Below, piece after piece: positions 16,981-25,423 of a stretch of DNA of 64,000 nucleotides (positions within the stretch are counted from its first letter, which is position 1; each line of letters begins with the position of its first letter). The DNA is from CAIWHR01 sp963713275 (GTDB lineage: Bacteria > Pseudomonadota > Gammaproteobacteria > Burkholderiales > Casimicrobiaceae). The translations under genes were made by a program, and so were the position numbers. The notes beneath the pieces are model-generated. The model worked only from the letters and a program-made list of their open reading frames with translations, was not told the DNA's origin and searched no databases. Location of the stretch: the NCBI GenBank assembly GCA_963713275.1, contig CAVQLG010000004.1, positions 11,132 to 75,131 on the forward strand, read 5' to 3'.

Positions 16981-18096
16981 ATGAAGCTCCGGCACTTCCG
17001 CGCCCGGCGCACCGCGCAGCTCGCGCTCGTCGCCTTCGTGACCGCCGCGCCGGCCGCGCTGGCGCAAGGTGGGCGCGTCAACGTCTACGGCACGCTCAAC
17101 CTCGACGTCGAGGCGGTCCGCGGCAAGCAGCCCGACGGCAGCGATCCGACGACGTTCCGGGTGAGCAGCAACTCGTCGGCGATCGGGCTGCGCGGCGCCG
17201 AGGCGCTGGGGGGCGGGATGAGCGCGTTCTTCCAGCTCGAATACAGCGTCGCGATGGACGACGGCACCAATCAGAACCTTCCCTACCGCGACTCGTTCGT
17301 CGGCCTCGCGGGCGACTGGGGCTCGGTGCAGCTCGGCTACTTCCTCGCCCCCTACGACGACGTTTCGGTGCTGTTCGGCAGCGTGCCCACGTACCTCACC
17401 TCGATCCTGTCGACGTCCGCGCTGTGGTCGCAAGGCGCGCAGCCCAAGATCAACGGCGGGTTCGATGCGCGGCTGCCCAACTCCATCCGTTACGATTCGC
17501 CGATCGTCAACGGCTTCAGCGGCAGCGTGCAGGTGTCGCTGGGGGAGCGCTCGAATCCGAGCCAGCGCGGCGGGCACACGGTCTCGCTCGCCGGCTTCTA
17601 CAGCTCCGGTCCGCTCGAAGTCGGCGTGGGCTACGAGCGCAACGACGAGGTGCGCGCGTCGTTCCAGAACGACTACGCGCTCTCGCTCGCCGGAACGTGG
17701 GCCTTCGGACCGGCACGGCTCGGCGCCGTCTACGAGCGCCTGAACTACGAGACTCCCTCGGGGAACCTGACGCGCAACTTCTGGGGCGTCTCGTCGACCG
17801 TGGCGCTGGGACCCTCGGGCACCTTCTACGCATTCTTCGGCAGCGCCGGCAACGGCGGTGGCGACGCGGAGACCGGCACGCGCGTCGGCAGCCTCGCGCG
17901 CGGACCCGACAGCGGCGCCTGGCAGGCGATGGTCAGCTACACCTATCGGTTGTCGAAACGTACGATGGTGTATACAGGCTACAACACCATCGGCAACGAC
18001 GCCAACGCGACCTACAACTTCTACGTCAACCGCTACACGGTCGCCGTCGGCGCCAACCCGAGCGGCTTCGTGCTGGGCACGGCGCATTCATTCTGA
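16981..18096 (+). CDS. Outer-membrane porin, intact
   Basis: 371 residues from the ATG at 16981; an upstream in-frame ATG at 16924 would precede the signal peptide with unrelated codons. Signal peptide with cleavage after AALAQ (about 29), then GRVNVYGTLNLDVE, SSNSSAIGLRGAEALGGGMSAFFQLE, DSFVGLAGDWGSVQLGYF and a C-terminal strand ending GTAHSF with terminal Phe. It is a full-length trimeric general porin, roughly similar to the broken copy upstream but clearly divergent. No good ribosome-binding site is seen. coq7 follows 12 bases after the stop codon. Confidence 0.92.
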   Translation: MKLRHFRARRTAQLALVAFVTAAPAALAQGGRVNVYGTLNLDVEAVRGKQPDGSDPTTFRVSSNSSAIGLRGAEALGGGMSAFFQLEYSVAMDDGTNQNLPYRDSFVGLAGDWGSVQLGYFLAPYDDVSVLFGSVPTYLTSILSTSALWSQGAQPKINGGFDARLPNSIRYDSPIVNGFSGSVQVSLGERSNPSQRGGHTVSLAGFYSSGPLEVGVGYERNDEVRASFQNDYALSLAGTWAFGPARLGAVYERLNYETPSGNLTRNFWGVSSTVALGPSGTFYAFFGSAGNGGGDAETGTRVGSLARGPDSGAWQAMVSYTYRLSKRTMVYTGYNTIGNDANATYNFYVNRYTVAVGANPSGFVLGTAHSF

Positions 18097-18108
18097 TTCG
18101 CGAACCCC

Positions 18109-18729
18109 ATGATCGACGAACTCATCGTTGGCTTCGACCGTGCACTGCGCACGCTCGCCGGCCATCCCGCCTCGATTCGCCCGGTGCCCGGCGCTGCGCT
18201 GCCGGAGGCGGCGCTCTCCGACACCGAGCGCCGCCACGCGGCCGGACTGATGCGCGTCAACCACACCGGCGAAGTCTGCGCGCAGGCGCTCTACGCGGCG
18301 CAGGCGCTCACTTCCAGCGATCCGAGGCTCGCCGCCGACTTCGCGCGCGCCGCGCGCGAGGAGGAGGAGCATCTCGCGTGGACGCAGACGCGCCTGTCCG
18401 AGCTCAACGGCCGGACGTCGCTCCTCAACCCGCTGTGGTACGGGGGCTCCTTCGCGATCGGTCTGGCCGCGGGATTCGCCGGCGACCGGGTCAACCTGGG
18501 CTTCGTCGTCGAGACCGAGCGGCAGGTCGAGGACCACCTCTCCGGCCACCTCGAAGCGCTGCCCGCCGAGGACCAGAAGAGCCGGGCGATCGTCGAGCAG
18601 ATGAAGGTCGACGAGGCGCGCCACGGTGCGATGGCCGAGTCGGCGGGTGCTGCGCCGCTGCCGTTTCCGGTCAAGCAGCTGATGCGCGTCGCGGCCGACG
18701 TGATGCGCATCGTCGCCTACCGCGTCTGA
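18109..18729 (+). CDS. coq7: Demethoxyubiquinone hydroxylase Coq7
   Basis: Di-iron monooxygenase that hydroxylates 2-polyprenyl-3-methyl-6-methoxy-1,4-benzoquinol in ubiquinone synthesis. 206 residues. Iron ligands are visible as Glu55 (HTGEVCAQALY), Glu85 and His88 (EEEEHLAW), Glu137 (VETERQVEDHL), Glu169 and His172 (DEARHGAMA). This confirms aerobic quinone synthesis. It starts only 12 bases after the porin gene and may be read from it. Confidence 0.96.
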   Translation: MIDELIVGFDRALRTLAGHPASIRPVPGAALPEAALSDTERRHAAGLMRVNHTGEVCAQALYAAQALTSSDPRLAADFARAAREEEEHLAWTQTRLSELNGRTSLLNPLWYGGSFAIGLAAGFAGDRVNLGFVVETERQVEDHLSGHLEALPAEDQKSRAIVEQMKVDEARHGAMAESAGAAPLPFPVKQLMRVAADVMRIVAYRV

Positions 18730-18775
18730 ACCGGCGCAGGACCCGCGGGTTCGTCCTTCGGCAGGCGGCGCACGC

Positions 18776-20092
18776 TCACTGCCGGCCGGACGCGGGCCGC
18801 GCACGCGTTCGCCACACGCGCAATGCGGCGAGCCGCGCCCGCCGCACGGCGGCCGGTATCGGCTGCTCGCCGCCGCGATCACGGCCTTCGGGGCCGCGCG
18901 CCGCCGCGCGACGCGCCACGCCCGCCGCGTCGACGCCCCGGACGACGGCGAGCGCTTCGGGCAGCAGCACCGCAGGCGGGTAGTCGCCGCCGCGTCCCGG
19001 GCGCGACAGCGCGTCCGCGGCGCAAGCGAGGAGCAGCCCGTCGAGGCGCTCGGGGCGGCGCAGCGCGTCCGCGGAAAGGAGGAGATCGAGCACCGTCGCC
19101 GGCCGCAGTTCCGCCGCCCGGTGCACCACGCCATGCCGCCGGGCCGCAAGTCGCGCCGCGTCGCGGCAGTCGAGCGGCACGCGCAGCCGACCCGAGATCG
19201 CTTCGGCGAGGCGCGCGCCGCGCACCTCGTGCGCGAGGTGCCGCGGCCACTCTCCCGGCGGCGTGAGCGCCTTGCCGACGTCGTGCAGCAGCACGGCGTA
19301 GCGGACGGCGAGCGGGCAGCCGTGGCGCGCCGCCCAGTCGAGGGCCTGCGCGACGTGCACGCCGGTGTCGAACTCCGGATGGTGCGCGGGGGGCTGCGGA
19401 ACGCCGTACAGCGCGTCGACTTCCGGCAGCAGTCGGGCCAGCGCGCCACACTGGCGCAACACCTCGAGCATCCGCGACGGCAGCGGTTCCATCAGGCCGC
19501 GTGCGAGTTCCTGCCAGACGCGCTCCGGCGCGAGTTCGGCGAGCTCGCCGGAGACGACCAGCTCGCGCATCAGCGCCTCGGTCTCCGGCGCGACCGCGAA
19601 CCCGAAGCGCGCGGCGAAGCGCGCCACACGCAGCACGCGCAGCGGATCCTCCGCGAACGCGGGAGAGACGTGCCGCAGCAGCCCCGCCGCGAGATCGGCG
19701 GCCCCGCCGAAGGGGTCGATCAGGCCGCCGTCGGCGCCGCGCGCCATGGCGTTGATGGTCAGGTCGCGCCGGCGCAGGTCTTCCTCCAGCGTGACGTCGG
19801 GCGAGGCGAAGAACTCGAACCCGCGGTAGCCGCGCCCGTGCTTGCGCTCCGTGCGCGCGAGCGCGTACTCCTCGTGCGTGTCGGGGTGCAGGAAGACCGG
19901 GAAGTCGCGCCCGACCGGGCGAAAACCCGACGCGACCAGCATCTCGGGTGTCGCGCCGACGACGACCCAGTCACGGTCGGCGACGTCCCGGCCGAGGAGC
20001 TCGTCGCGGACCGATCCGCCGACGCGGTAGGTGGCGACCTCGCGCGGGATCGGCCTGTGATTCACGGCAACGCCTGCGGGGGCCGCCGGCAC
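18776..20092 (-). CDS. cca: Multifunctional CCA-adding tRNA nucleotidyltransferase with HD domain
   Basis: Adds and repairs the 3' CCA of tRNA. 438 residues. Class II nucleotidyltransferase head with GGSVRDELLG (about 25-34) and metal Asp pair in DRDW (39 and 41), the EEDLRRRDLTINAMA motif and EDPLRVLRVARFAARFGF, then an HD phosphohydrolase domain with LLHDVGKALTPP, as in E. coli Cca. The last 70 residues are Ala/Arg-rich. Third gene of the leftward slt-NDUFA9-cca set; the start could also be a few codons in, close to the YRVGG strand. Confidence 0.95.
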   Translation of the reverse strand: MPAAPAGVAVNHRPIPREVATYRVGGSVRDELLGRDVADRDWVVVGATPEMLVASGFRPVGRDFPVFLHPDTHEEYALARTERKHGRGYRGFEFFASPDVTLEEDLRRRDLTINAMARGADGGLIDPFGGAADLAAGLLRHVSPAFAEDPLRVLRVARFAARFGFAVAPETEALMRELVVSGELAELAPERVWQELARGLMEPLPSRMLEVLRQCGALARLLPEVDALYGVPQPPAHHPEFDTGVHVAQALDWAARHGCPLAVRYAVLLHDVGKALTPPGEWPRHLAHEVRGARLAEAISGRLRVPLDCRDAARLAARRHGVVHRAAELRPATVLDLLLSADALRRPERLDGLLLACAADALSRPGRGGDYPPAVLLPEALAVVRGVDAAGVARRAAARGPEGRDRGGEQPIPAAVRRARLAALRVWRTRARPASGRQ

Positions 20093-20108
20093 GGCGCGGC
20101 GCGGGCTC

Positions 20109-21050
20109 TTAGCGCCCGCTGTGCGCGCGATAGTTGTCGTAAGGGCTTCTCGCCGCCTCGGGCGAGAGGTAGAGCGGTGCGATCGCCTCGAGCGCGGTCG
20201 GGCTCACGCCGAACAGCGCCGGAAACGGGCAATCGCAGACGCTGTCGCGCTCCATCGACGCCAGGTTGTCGCGGCTCATCAGCTTGCCCGGCAGCATCTC
20301 GAGTGCGAGCGCCTGGAGCTTGCCCAGCGCCGCGCCCAGGGGCACGATCGGACGCGGCGTCTCCGCGACCTCGCCAACGTAGCGGACGAGCTCGCGCAGC
20401 GTGTAGACGCGCGGACCGCACAACGGGTAGCGCTGCCCGATCGCGGCGTCGAGGTCGAGCGCGCGCACGAAGCAGGTGGCCACGTCGCCGACGTAGACGG
20501 GCTGGAAGCGCACGTTGGCGCCGGCCAGCGCCATCACCGGCAGGAAGCGCAGCACGCGGGCAAACAGGTTGAGGAACGAGTCCTCGCGCCCGAAGATCAC
20601 CGACGGCTGGAAGATCGTCCAGTCGAGGCCGGAGGCGACGACCGCCGCCTCGGCCGCGCCCTTGCTGCGCTGGTAGGCGCTGGGGCCGTGCTCGTCGGCG
20701 TTGAGCGCGCTCATCTGTACGAACCGGCGCACGCCGGCGCCCTTCGCGGCGTCGATGCAGCGCTGCGTCACCTCGACGTGCGCCCGCGCGAACGTCTCCC
20801 GGCCGCCTTCGTTGAGGATACCGACGAGGTTGACGATCGCGTCGGCGCCCCGCGCGAGCTGCGGCAGCACACCCGGGTCGGCGACGTCGGCTTCGACGAC
20901 CTCGACGGTCGGCAGCAGGAACAGGTGCCGCGCGTTGTCGCGCCGGCGGGTGGGGACGACGACGCGGTGGCCCGCGGCGACCAGCTGCGCGACGACGTGC
21001 CGGCCGACGAAACCACTGCCGCCGACGACCAGAATCCTGCGTTCTGCCAT
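20109..21050 (-). CDS. Complex I NDUFA9-like NAD(P)-binding protein (atypical SDR)
   Basis: 313 residues with the N-terminal Rossmann motif VVGGSGFVGRHV (8-19), ADAIVNLVGILNEGG, FVQMSALNADEHGPSAYQRSK and the NDUFA9-like tail. Relatives are soluble or membrane-associated dehydrogenase-like proteins named for the mitochondrial complex I accessory subunit; the bacterial function is not settled. It lies between slt and cca, an order typical for betaproteobacteria, and the stop-codon-associated repeat separates it from slt. Confidence 0.88.
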   Translation of the reverse strand: MAERRILVVGGSGFVGRHVVAQLVAAGHRVVVPTRRRDNARHLFLLPTVEVVEADVADPGVLPQLARGADAIVNLVGILNEGGRETFARAHVEVTQRCIDAAKGAGVRRFVQMSALNADEHGPSAYQRSKGAAEAAVVASGLDWTIFQPSVIFGREDSFLNLFARVLRFLPVMALAGANVRFQPVYVGDVATCFVRALDLDAAIGQRYPLCGPRVYTLRELVRYVGEVAETPRPIVPLGAALGKLQALALEMLPGKLMSRDNLASMERDSVCDCPFPALFGVSPTALEAIAPLYLSPEAARSPYDNYRAHSGR

Positions 21051-21074
21051 GCGAGTCTCCTGCGTGCCCGCTCA

Positions 21075-21218
21075 GAGCCTGTGAATCAATCTGCTGCGCG
21101 CCCGGATTGCTGCGTTGCTCACTCGCTCACTCCTCGCCTATCCACACTGATATGTCTCGTCGCTCGCATCAGTCGCGCCTTGCACTCCGGGCGCTCGCGA
21201 CGATTTCTTCACAGGCTC
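21075..21218 (-). repeat. Stop-codon-adjacent inverted-repeat element, copy 2 (144 bp)
   Basis: Second copy, between slt and the NDUFA9-like gene. Ends GAGCCTGTGAATCAATC (21075-21091) and GATTTCTTCACAGGCTC (21202-21218). It is flanked by TCA on both sides (21072-21074 and 21219-21221); the latter is the slt stop codon. The internal arms differ from copies 1 and 3 yet are mutually complementary (GCGCCCGGA near each end), extending the inverted repeat to about 35 bp. The core shares CTCACTCGCTCACTCCTCGC with copy 1. No coding capacity. Confidence 0.85.
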
Positions 21219-23180
21219 TCAGGGCGACAGCGCGACACTGCGCTCGTTCGGCGGCGATCCGCGCGGCGCGACGGTGCCCAGCCGCGCGGTCAGCGGCACG
21301 TACGGCTGGTTCAGTTCGCGCGCGTAGTACATCGCGTTGGCGAGCACCTTCTTCACGTAGTCGCGGGTCTCGTTGAACGGGATCGACTCGACCCAGATGG
21401 CGCCCTCGAGCGGCGCGCCGTTGCGCCACGCCTGGGCGCGGCCGGGGCCCGCGTTGTACGCGGCGGCCGCGAGCGCCGGCTGCGCGTCGAGCCGATCCAG
21501 CCAGTACTTGAAGTAGAACGCGCCGAACCCGGTATTGGTGGCGACGTCGGCGATCTGGTCGGGGCGGTAGTCGCTGCGCCGCATCTCCCGCGCCACCCAG
21601 CGCGCCGTCGCCGGCATCAGCTGCATCAGCCCGACGGCTCCGGCCGAGGACACGATGTCGGTGACGAACCGCGACTCCTGCCGGGCGATGCCGAACAGCA
21701 GCGCCTCGTCGACGGCGTGCTCGCGGGCCGCGGCGCCGAACTCGCCGCGGTAGGGCGTGAGGTAGCGCAGGCCGAAGTCGTGCCGCGATCCGGTGCGCTC
21801 GGCGGTGTTGATCGCGCGGTCGTAGAGGCCCTGGCGGCGCGCGTAGTCGGCGGCGCGCAGCAGCGTCTCGTCGTCGGCGCCGCGGATGATCTGCGCCCAT
21901 TCGCGGACCATCTCGGAGCGCAGGTCGAGCTGCGCGAGCTTGACCACGCGCTTGACGTCGGCACGGGCGGCGAACGCCGCCAGCCACTGCACGTCGGCCG
22001 CCGGCGACGCGCGGGGTGGCTCGCGCAGCTTTTCGGCTCCCCGCCCGAGGGCCTCGGCCGCGAGCAGCGGATAAAAGCCTTCCTCCGCCGCCAGCGCAGC
22101 GTACAGCGGCTGGGCGTCGGCCGCGCGGCCCAGCGCGGCGAACGCGCGGGCGCGCCAGTAACGCCACGTCTGTTCGCCGGCCTGCGTCGCGGGCATGGCG
22201 TCGATCGCCGCGAGCACGTGGTTCCAGGCGCCGGCCCGCAGCGCCGCGCGCACCTGCCACGCGCGCTCGACGTCCCCCTGCGGCTGGGCGCCCGCCTCGA
22301 CGAACCAGGCGTGCGCCTCGGGGCGCAGCTGCCGCGCCGCGTGGAACGCGATGCGCGCGTTGCCGTAGCGCCGCTCGGCCTCGGGCAGCTGGCCGCGCTG
22401 CTTTTCCCACGCGGGACGCACCGACGCGGCGTCGGTGCGCGCCGAGCGCTCCAGCGCGTACAGCGCGAGCTCGCGGCCGCCGGCTTCCTTCCAGCGGAAG
22501 CCCCCGCCCGCGAGCGCCGCCGCGGGATCCTTGTCGACCGCGGCGAACTCGGCGGCGGTGATCCGGTCCGCCCCCGGCAGCGCGTCGGCGATCGCACGCG
22601 CGAGCCGAACATTGCCGGCCTGCGTCGCGAGCCGAAAGCGCTCGCGCCGGTCGGCGACGCCGAGCTCGCCGCGCGCAACAAGCGCCTCGAACAGCGGCTC
22701 GCAGGCCTCGGGCAGCGTCTGGCCGCTGAACCAGAGCGGCCTGGCAGCCGCCAGCGCGGCATCGCCTTCGCGCTGCCACCGGTAGCGGATCCCGAAGCAG
22801 GCGAGCTCGGCGTCCTCGCCTGCCGGCGGCGGGGTGTCGAGCGCGAAGCTCGCCCACTGGCCGCGCCGCGCCAGGCTCTTCAGCCGTTCGACTCGAAGCT
22901 GCTGTGCGAGCGGCGGCACGGCGTTGGCGTCGACGAAAGCGCGGACCTCCGCGTCGGTCGCGGTGTCGATAGCGAGGCGCAGGCGCCAGTAATCGACGTA
23001 GGGCTGCAGCAGGTGCCCCTCGACGCGCGGCGCGAGCGCCTCGAGCCGCTCGCGTTGGCCGCGCTCGAACGCCGCCCGCGCGGCGAGGAAATCGGCGTCC
23101 GCAGGCTCGGCCAGCGCCCCGGTCGACACGGTGGCGGCGAGCGCGAGGACGGTGAGGGCAAGTCGTTGATGGATTCGCAT
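21219..23180 (-). CDS. slt: Soluble lytic murein transglycosylase (Slt)
   Basis: Periplasmic enzyme that cleaves peptidoglycan with 1,6-anhydro end formation. 653 residues from the ATG at 23180: signal peptide to about 24 (TGALA-EP), an alpha-superhelical ring (about 30-480), and a C-terminal goose-lysozyme-like domain with catalytic Glu502 in ARQESRF, GAVGLMQLMPATARWVA and AAAYNAGPGRAQAWR. The stop codon abuts repeat copy 2. The downstream NDUFA9-like gene and cca follow in the same direction. Confidence 0.94.
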   Translation of the reverse strand: MRIHQRLALTVLALAATVSTGALAEPADADFLAARAAFERGQRERLEALAPRVEGHLLQPYVDYWRLRLAIDTATDAEVRAFVDANAVPPLAQQLRVERLKSLARRGQWASFALDTPPPAGEDAELACFGIRYRWQREGDAALAAARPLWFSGQTLPEACEPLFEALVARGELGVADRRERFRLATQAGNVRLARAIADALPGADRITAAEFAAVDKDPAAALAGGGFRWKEAGGRELALYALERSARTDAASVRPAWEKQRGQLPEAERRYGNARIAFHAARQLRPEAHAWFVEAGAQPQGDVERAWQVRAALRAGAWNHVLAAIDAMPATQAGEQTWRYWRARAFAALGRAADAQPLYAALAAEEGFYPLLAAEALGRGAEKLREPPRASPAADVQWLAAFAARADVKRVVKLAQLDLRSEMVREWAQIIRGADDETLLRAADYARRQGLYDRAINTAERTGSRHDFGLRYLTPYRGEFGAAAREHAVDEALLFGIARQESRFVTDIVSSAGAVGLMQLMPATARWVAREMRRSDYRPDQIADVATNTGFGAFYFKYWLDRLDAQPALAAAAYNAGPGRAQAWRNGAPLEGAIWVESIPFNETRDYVKKVLANAMYYARELNQPYVPLTARLGTVAPRGSPPNERSVALSP

Positions 23181-23564
23181 GGGCCGTATTGTCGACCAAG
23201 CCCGCACCGCACCGCAATTCGGCCGACGGTCGGCGGCATCGCGAGCGCCGGCGGTGCTCGCTGCAGCGCGCGACGAACGCGCAGCGCGCGCAGCGCGCCG
23301 CCCGCCTGGTGTTCATTTGCGCTGCGGTGCACTAGAATCGGACGCATGATGGAAGCCCGGATCGGGCAGGGCTTGCCCCCCTCGTGAGCGCGGCGTTACG
23401 ACGGCGCCCGCGCCGCCTCGTCCACGGCCGAGATGGCCGGCACCCCGCGTGCGGCCGCGTTCCCTCGGGGAAGACGCCTGACCGAGAGGACTGACCCGAT
23501 GCCGGTCGCGCCGCGCAGCGGCCCAGCACGCTCGCGCCGGCAGGCATCGCGGGGAGACACACCG
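23181..23564. other. Divergent intergenic region, slt / purE
   Basis: 384 bases, no gene. TAGAAT at 23333-23338 could be a -10 for purE, with only a weak -35 upstream. A small inverted repeat GCCCGGATCGGGC lies at about 23357-23369. The purE frame is open from 23433, but those codons are Arg/Pro-rich and unlike PurE, so this is taken as leader. No riboswitch or purine operator could be recognised by eye. Confidence 0.4.
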
Positions 23565-24071
23565 ATGGCGCAGCGCAAGGGTGCACCGCTCGTGGGCGTC
23601 GTGATGGGCAGCGACAGCGACTGGGACGTCATGCGCCACGCAGTTGCGCAGCTCGAAGCGTTCGCGGTCCCGCACGAAGCCCGCGTCGTCTCCGCGCACC
23701 GGATGCCCGACGACATGTTCGAGTACGCCGAGGACGCGGCCCCGCGCGGCCTGCGCTGCCTCATCGCCGGCGCCGGCGGCGCCGCGCACCTGCCCGGAAT
23801 GCTCGCCGCCAAGACGACCGTGCCCGTGCTCGGCGTGCCGGTGCCGTCGAAGCATCTTCGCGGCGAGGACTCGCTGCTGTCGATCGTCCAGATGCCGAAG
23901 GGCATCCCGGTGGCGACGTTCGCGATCGGCGAGGCCGGCGCCGCGAACGCCGGGCTCTTCGCCGTGGCGCTGCTCGCCGCGACCGATCCGGCACTCGCGA
24001 GAAAGCTCGCGGCCTTCCGCCTCAAGCAGACGAACACAGCGCGCGCCATGCGCGTGCCGCCCGCAGGATGA
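23565..24071 (+). CDS. purE: N5-carboxyaminoimidazole ribonucleotide mutase PurE (class I)
   Basis: Converts N5-CAIR to CAIR in purine synthesis, working with PurK. 168 residues from the ATG at 23565, preceded by GGGGAG. Signatures: VVMGSDSDWDVM, VVSAHRMPDDMFEYA with the catalytic His, AGAGGAAHLPGMLAAKT and PVLGVPVPSKHL...GEDSLLSIVQMP. purK begins 34 bases after its stop codon. Typical bacterial PurE-PurK pair. Confidence 0.97.
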   Translation: MAQRKGAPLVGVVMGSDSDWDVMRHAVAQLEAFAVPHEARVVSAHRMPDDMFEYAEDAAPRGLRCLIAGAGGAAHLPGMLAAKTTVPVLGVPVPSKHLRGEDSLLSIVQMPKGIPVATFAIGEAGAANAGLFAVALLAATDPALARKLAAFRLKQTNTARAMRVPPAG

Positions 24072-24105
24072 ACGGCGCACGGCGGGCGAGACGCCAACGC
24101 GGGAC

Positions 24106-25350
24106 ATGACCATGCCGCCGGCCGGCCTCGATGGCGCACGCCGGATTCCCGGACACGAGGGCGGCGCCGACGCGTCTTTCTCGGCGACCATCGCGCCCGG
24201 CGCCTGGTTGGGACTGCTCGGCGGCGGCCAGCTCGGCCGGATGTTCTGCATGGCGGCGCAGAGCATGGGCTACCGCGTCGCGGTGCTCGATCCCGGCGCC
24301 CACAGTCCGGCCGGCACCGTGGCCGACCGCCACCTGCGCGCCGAGTACCAGGATCCGGTTGCGCTGGCAGAGATGGCAGCCCTCGCCGAGGGCGTCACCA
24401 CCGAGTTCGAGAACGTCCCCGCCGACGCGCTCGAGTTCCTCGAGCGCACCCGACGCGTCTCGCCCGGCGCGGCCAGCGTCGCGATCGCGCAGGACCGCAT
24501 CAGCGAGAAGCGCTTTCTGTCCGCCCAGGGCTTCGCCGTCGCCCCGTACGCCGTGCTGCGCGGCGAGGCCGATGCCCGCGCGGTCGATGCCGCGCTGCTG
24601 CCGGGCATCGTCAAGAGCGCGCGCCTGGGCTACGACGGCAAGGGCCAGGTGCGCGTGCGCACCGCCGACGAAGTCGCCGCCGCGTACACGGCGCTGGGCG
24701 GGGCTGCCTGCGTACTGGAACGGTTCGTGAGCCTCGCCTGCGAGGTGTCGGTGATCGTAGCCCGCGACGAGCAGCAGCGGTTGACGACCTGGCCGGTCGC
24801 CGAGAACCGGCATCGTGACGGCATCCTCGACGTCTCGATCGTTCCCGCCCGGGTCGCCGCCGCCATCGCCGACGATGCCCGGCGCATCGCCACGGCGGTC
24901 GCCGAGCGGCTGGATTATCGCGGCGTGCTCTGCGTCGAGATGTTCGTCACCGACGCAGGGCGGGTACTCGTCAACGAGATCGCGCCGCGACCGCACAACA
25001 GCGGCCACTACAGCATCGACGCGTGCGTGACCTCGCAGTTCGAGCAGCAGGCGCGCGTGCTCGCCGGGATGCCGCAGGGCGACACGCGCCAGCTCGAGCC
25101 GGCCGTGATGGTGAACCTGCTCGGCGACCTGTGGTTCGCCACGGCGACGACATCACGGCCGCGCGAGCCGCACTGGGCGAGCGTGCTGCGCCATCCGCAG
25201 GCGAAGCTCCACCTCTACGGCAAGGGCGAGCCGCGCCGAGGGCGCAAGATGGGGCACGTGACCTGCCTTGCGCCGACGCTGCCGGAAGCGCTCGACGTCG
25301 CCGCGACGATCAAGCGCGACCTCGGGATTCCCTTCTCGGGAGAGATCTGA
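24106..25350 (+). CDS. purK: N5-carboxyaminoimidazole ribonucleotide synthase PurK
   Basis: ATP-grasp ligase that carboxylates AIR to N5-CAIR. About 414 residues from ATG 24106 (ATG 24112 is equally possible); the first 30 residues precede the usual start of the fold. Motifs: LGLLGGGQLGRM, LDPGAHSPAG, VTTEFENVP, KSARLGYDGKGQ, NEIAPRPHNSGHYSIDAC and a C-terminal GKMGH-type segment RKMGHVTC. The TGA is followed at once by GAGCCTGCGAA, nearly the terminus of the repeat seen after three other genes. Confidence 0.96.
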   Translation: MTMPPAGLDGARRIPGHEGGADASFSATIAPGAWLGLLGGGQLGRMFCMAAQSMGYRVAVLDPGAHSPAGTVADRHLRAEYQDPVALAEMAALAEGVTTEFENVPADALEFLERTRRVSPGAASVAIAQDRISEKRFLSAQGFAVAPYAVLRGEADARAVDAALLPGIVKSARLGYDGKGQVRVRTADEVAAAYTALGGAACVLERFVSLACEVSVIVARDEQQRLTTWPVAENRHRDGILDVSIVPARVAAAIADDARRIATAVAERLDYRGVLCVEMFVTDAGRVLVNEIAPRPHNSGHYSIDACVTSQFEQQARVLAGMPQGDTRQLEPAVMVNLLGDLWFATATTSRPREPHWASVLRHPQAKLHLYGKGEPRRGRKMGHVTCLAPTLPEALDVAATIKRDLGIPFSGEI

Positions 25351-25361
25351 GAGCCTGCGAA
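25351..25361 (+). repeat. Possible solo end of the stop-codon element after purK
   Basis: GAGCCTGCGAA follows the purK TGA directly and matches the element end GAGCCTGTGAA in 10 of 11 bases, at the same distance from a stop codon as the three full copies. No second end or core is present; the next 50 bases are short GCTGAGC-like repeats. It could be a remnant, an empty preferred site, or chance. Confidence 0.3.
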
Positions 25362-25423
25362 CCGAGGGCTGAGCGCTGAGCGGTGAGACGCTGTGAGCCG
25401 CAGTCGCAAAAGGAACCCTGACC

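Noticed and set aside
23181..23564. Purine riboswitch or PurR operator ahead of purE
   Set aside because: No recognisable aptamer core or operator palindrome was seen by eye.
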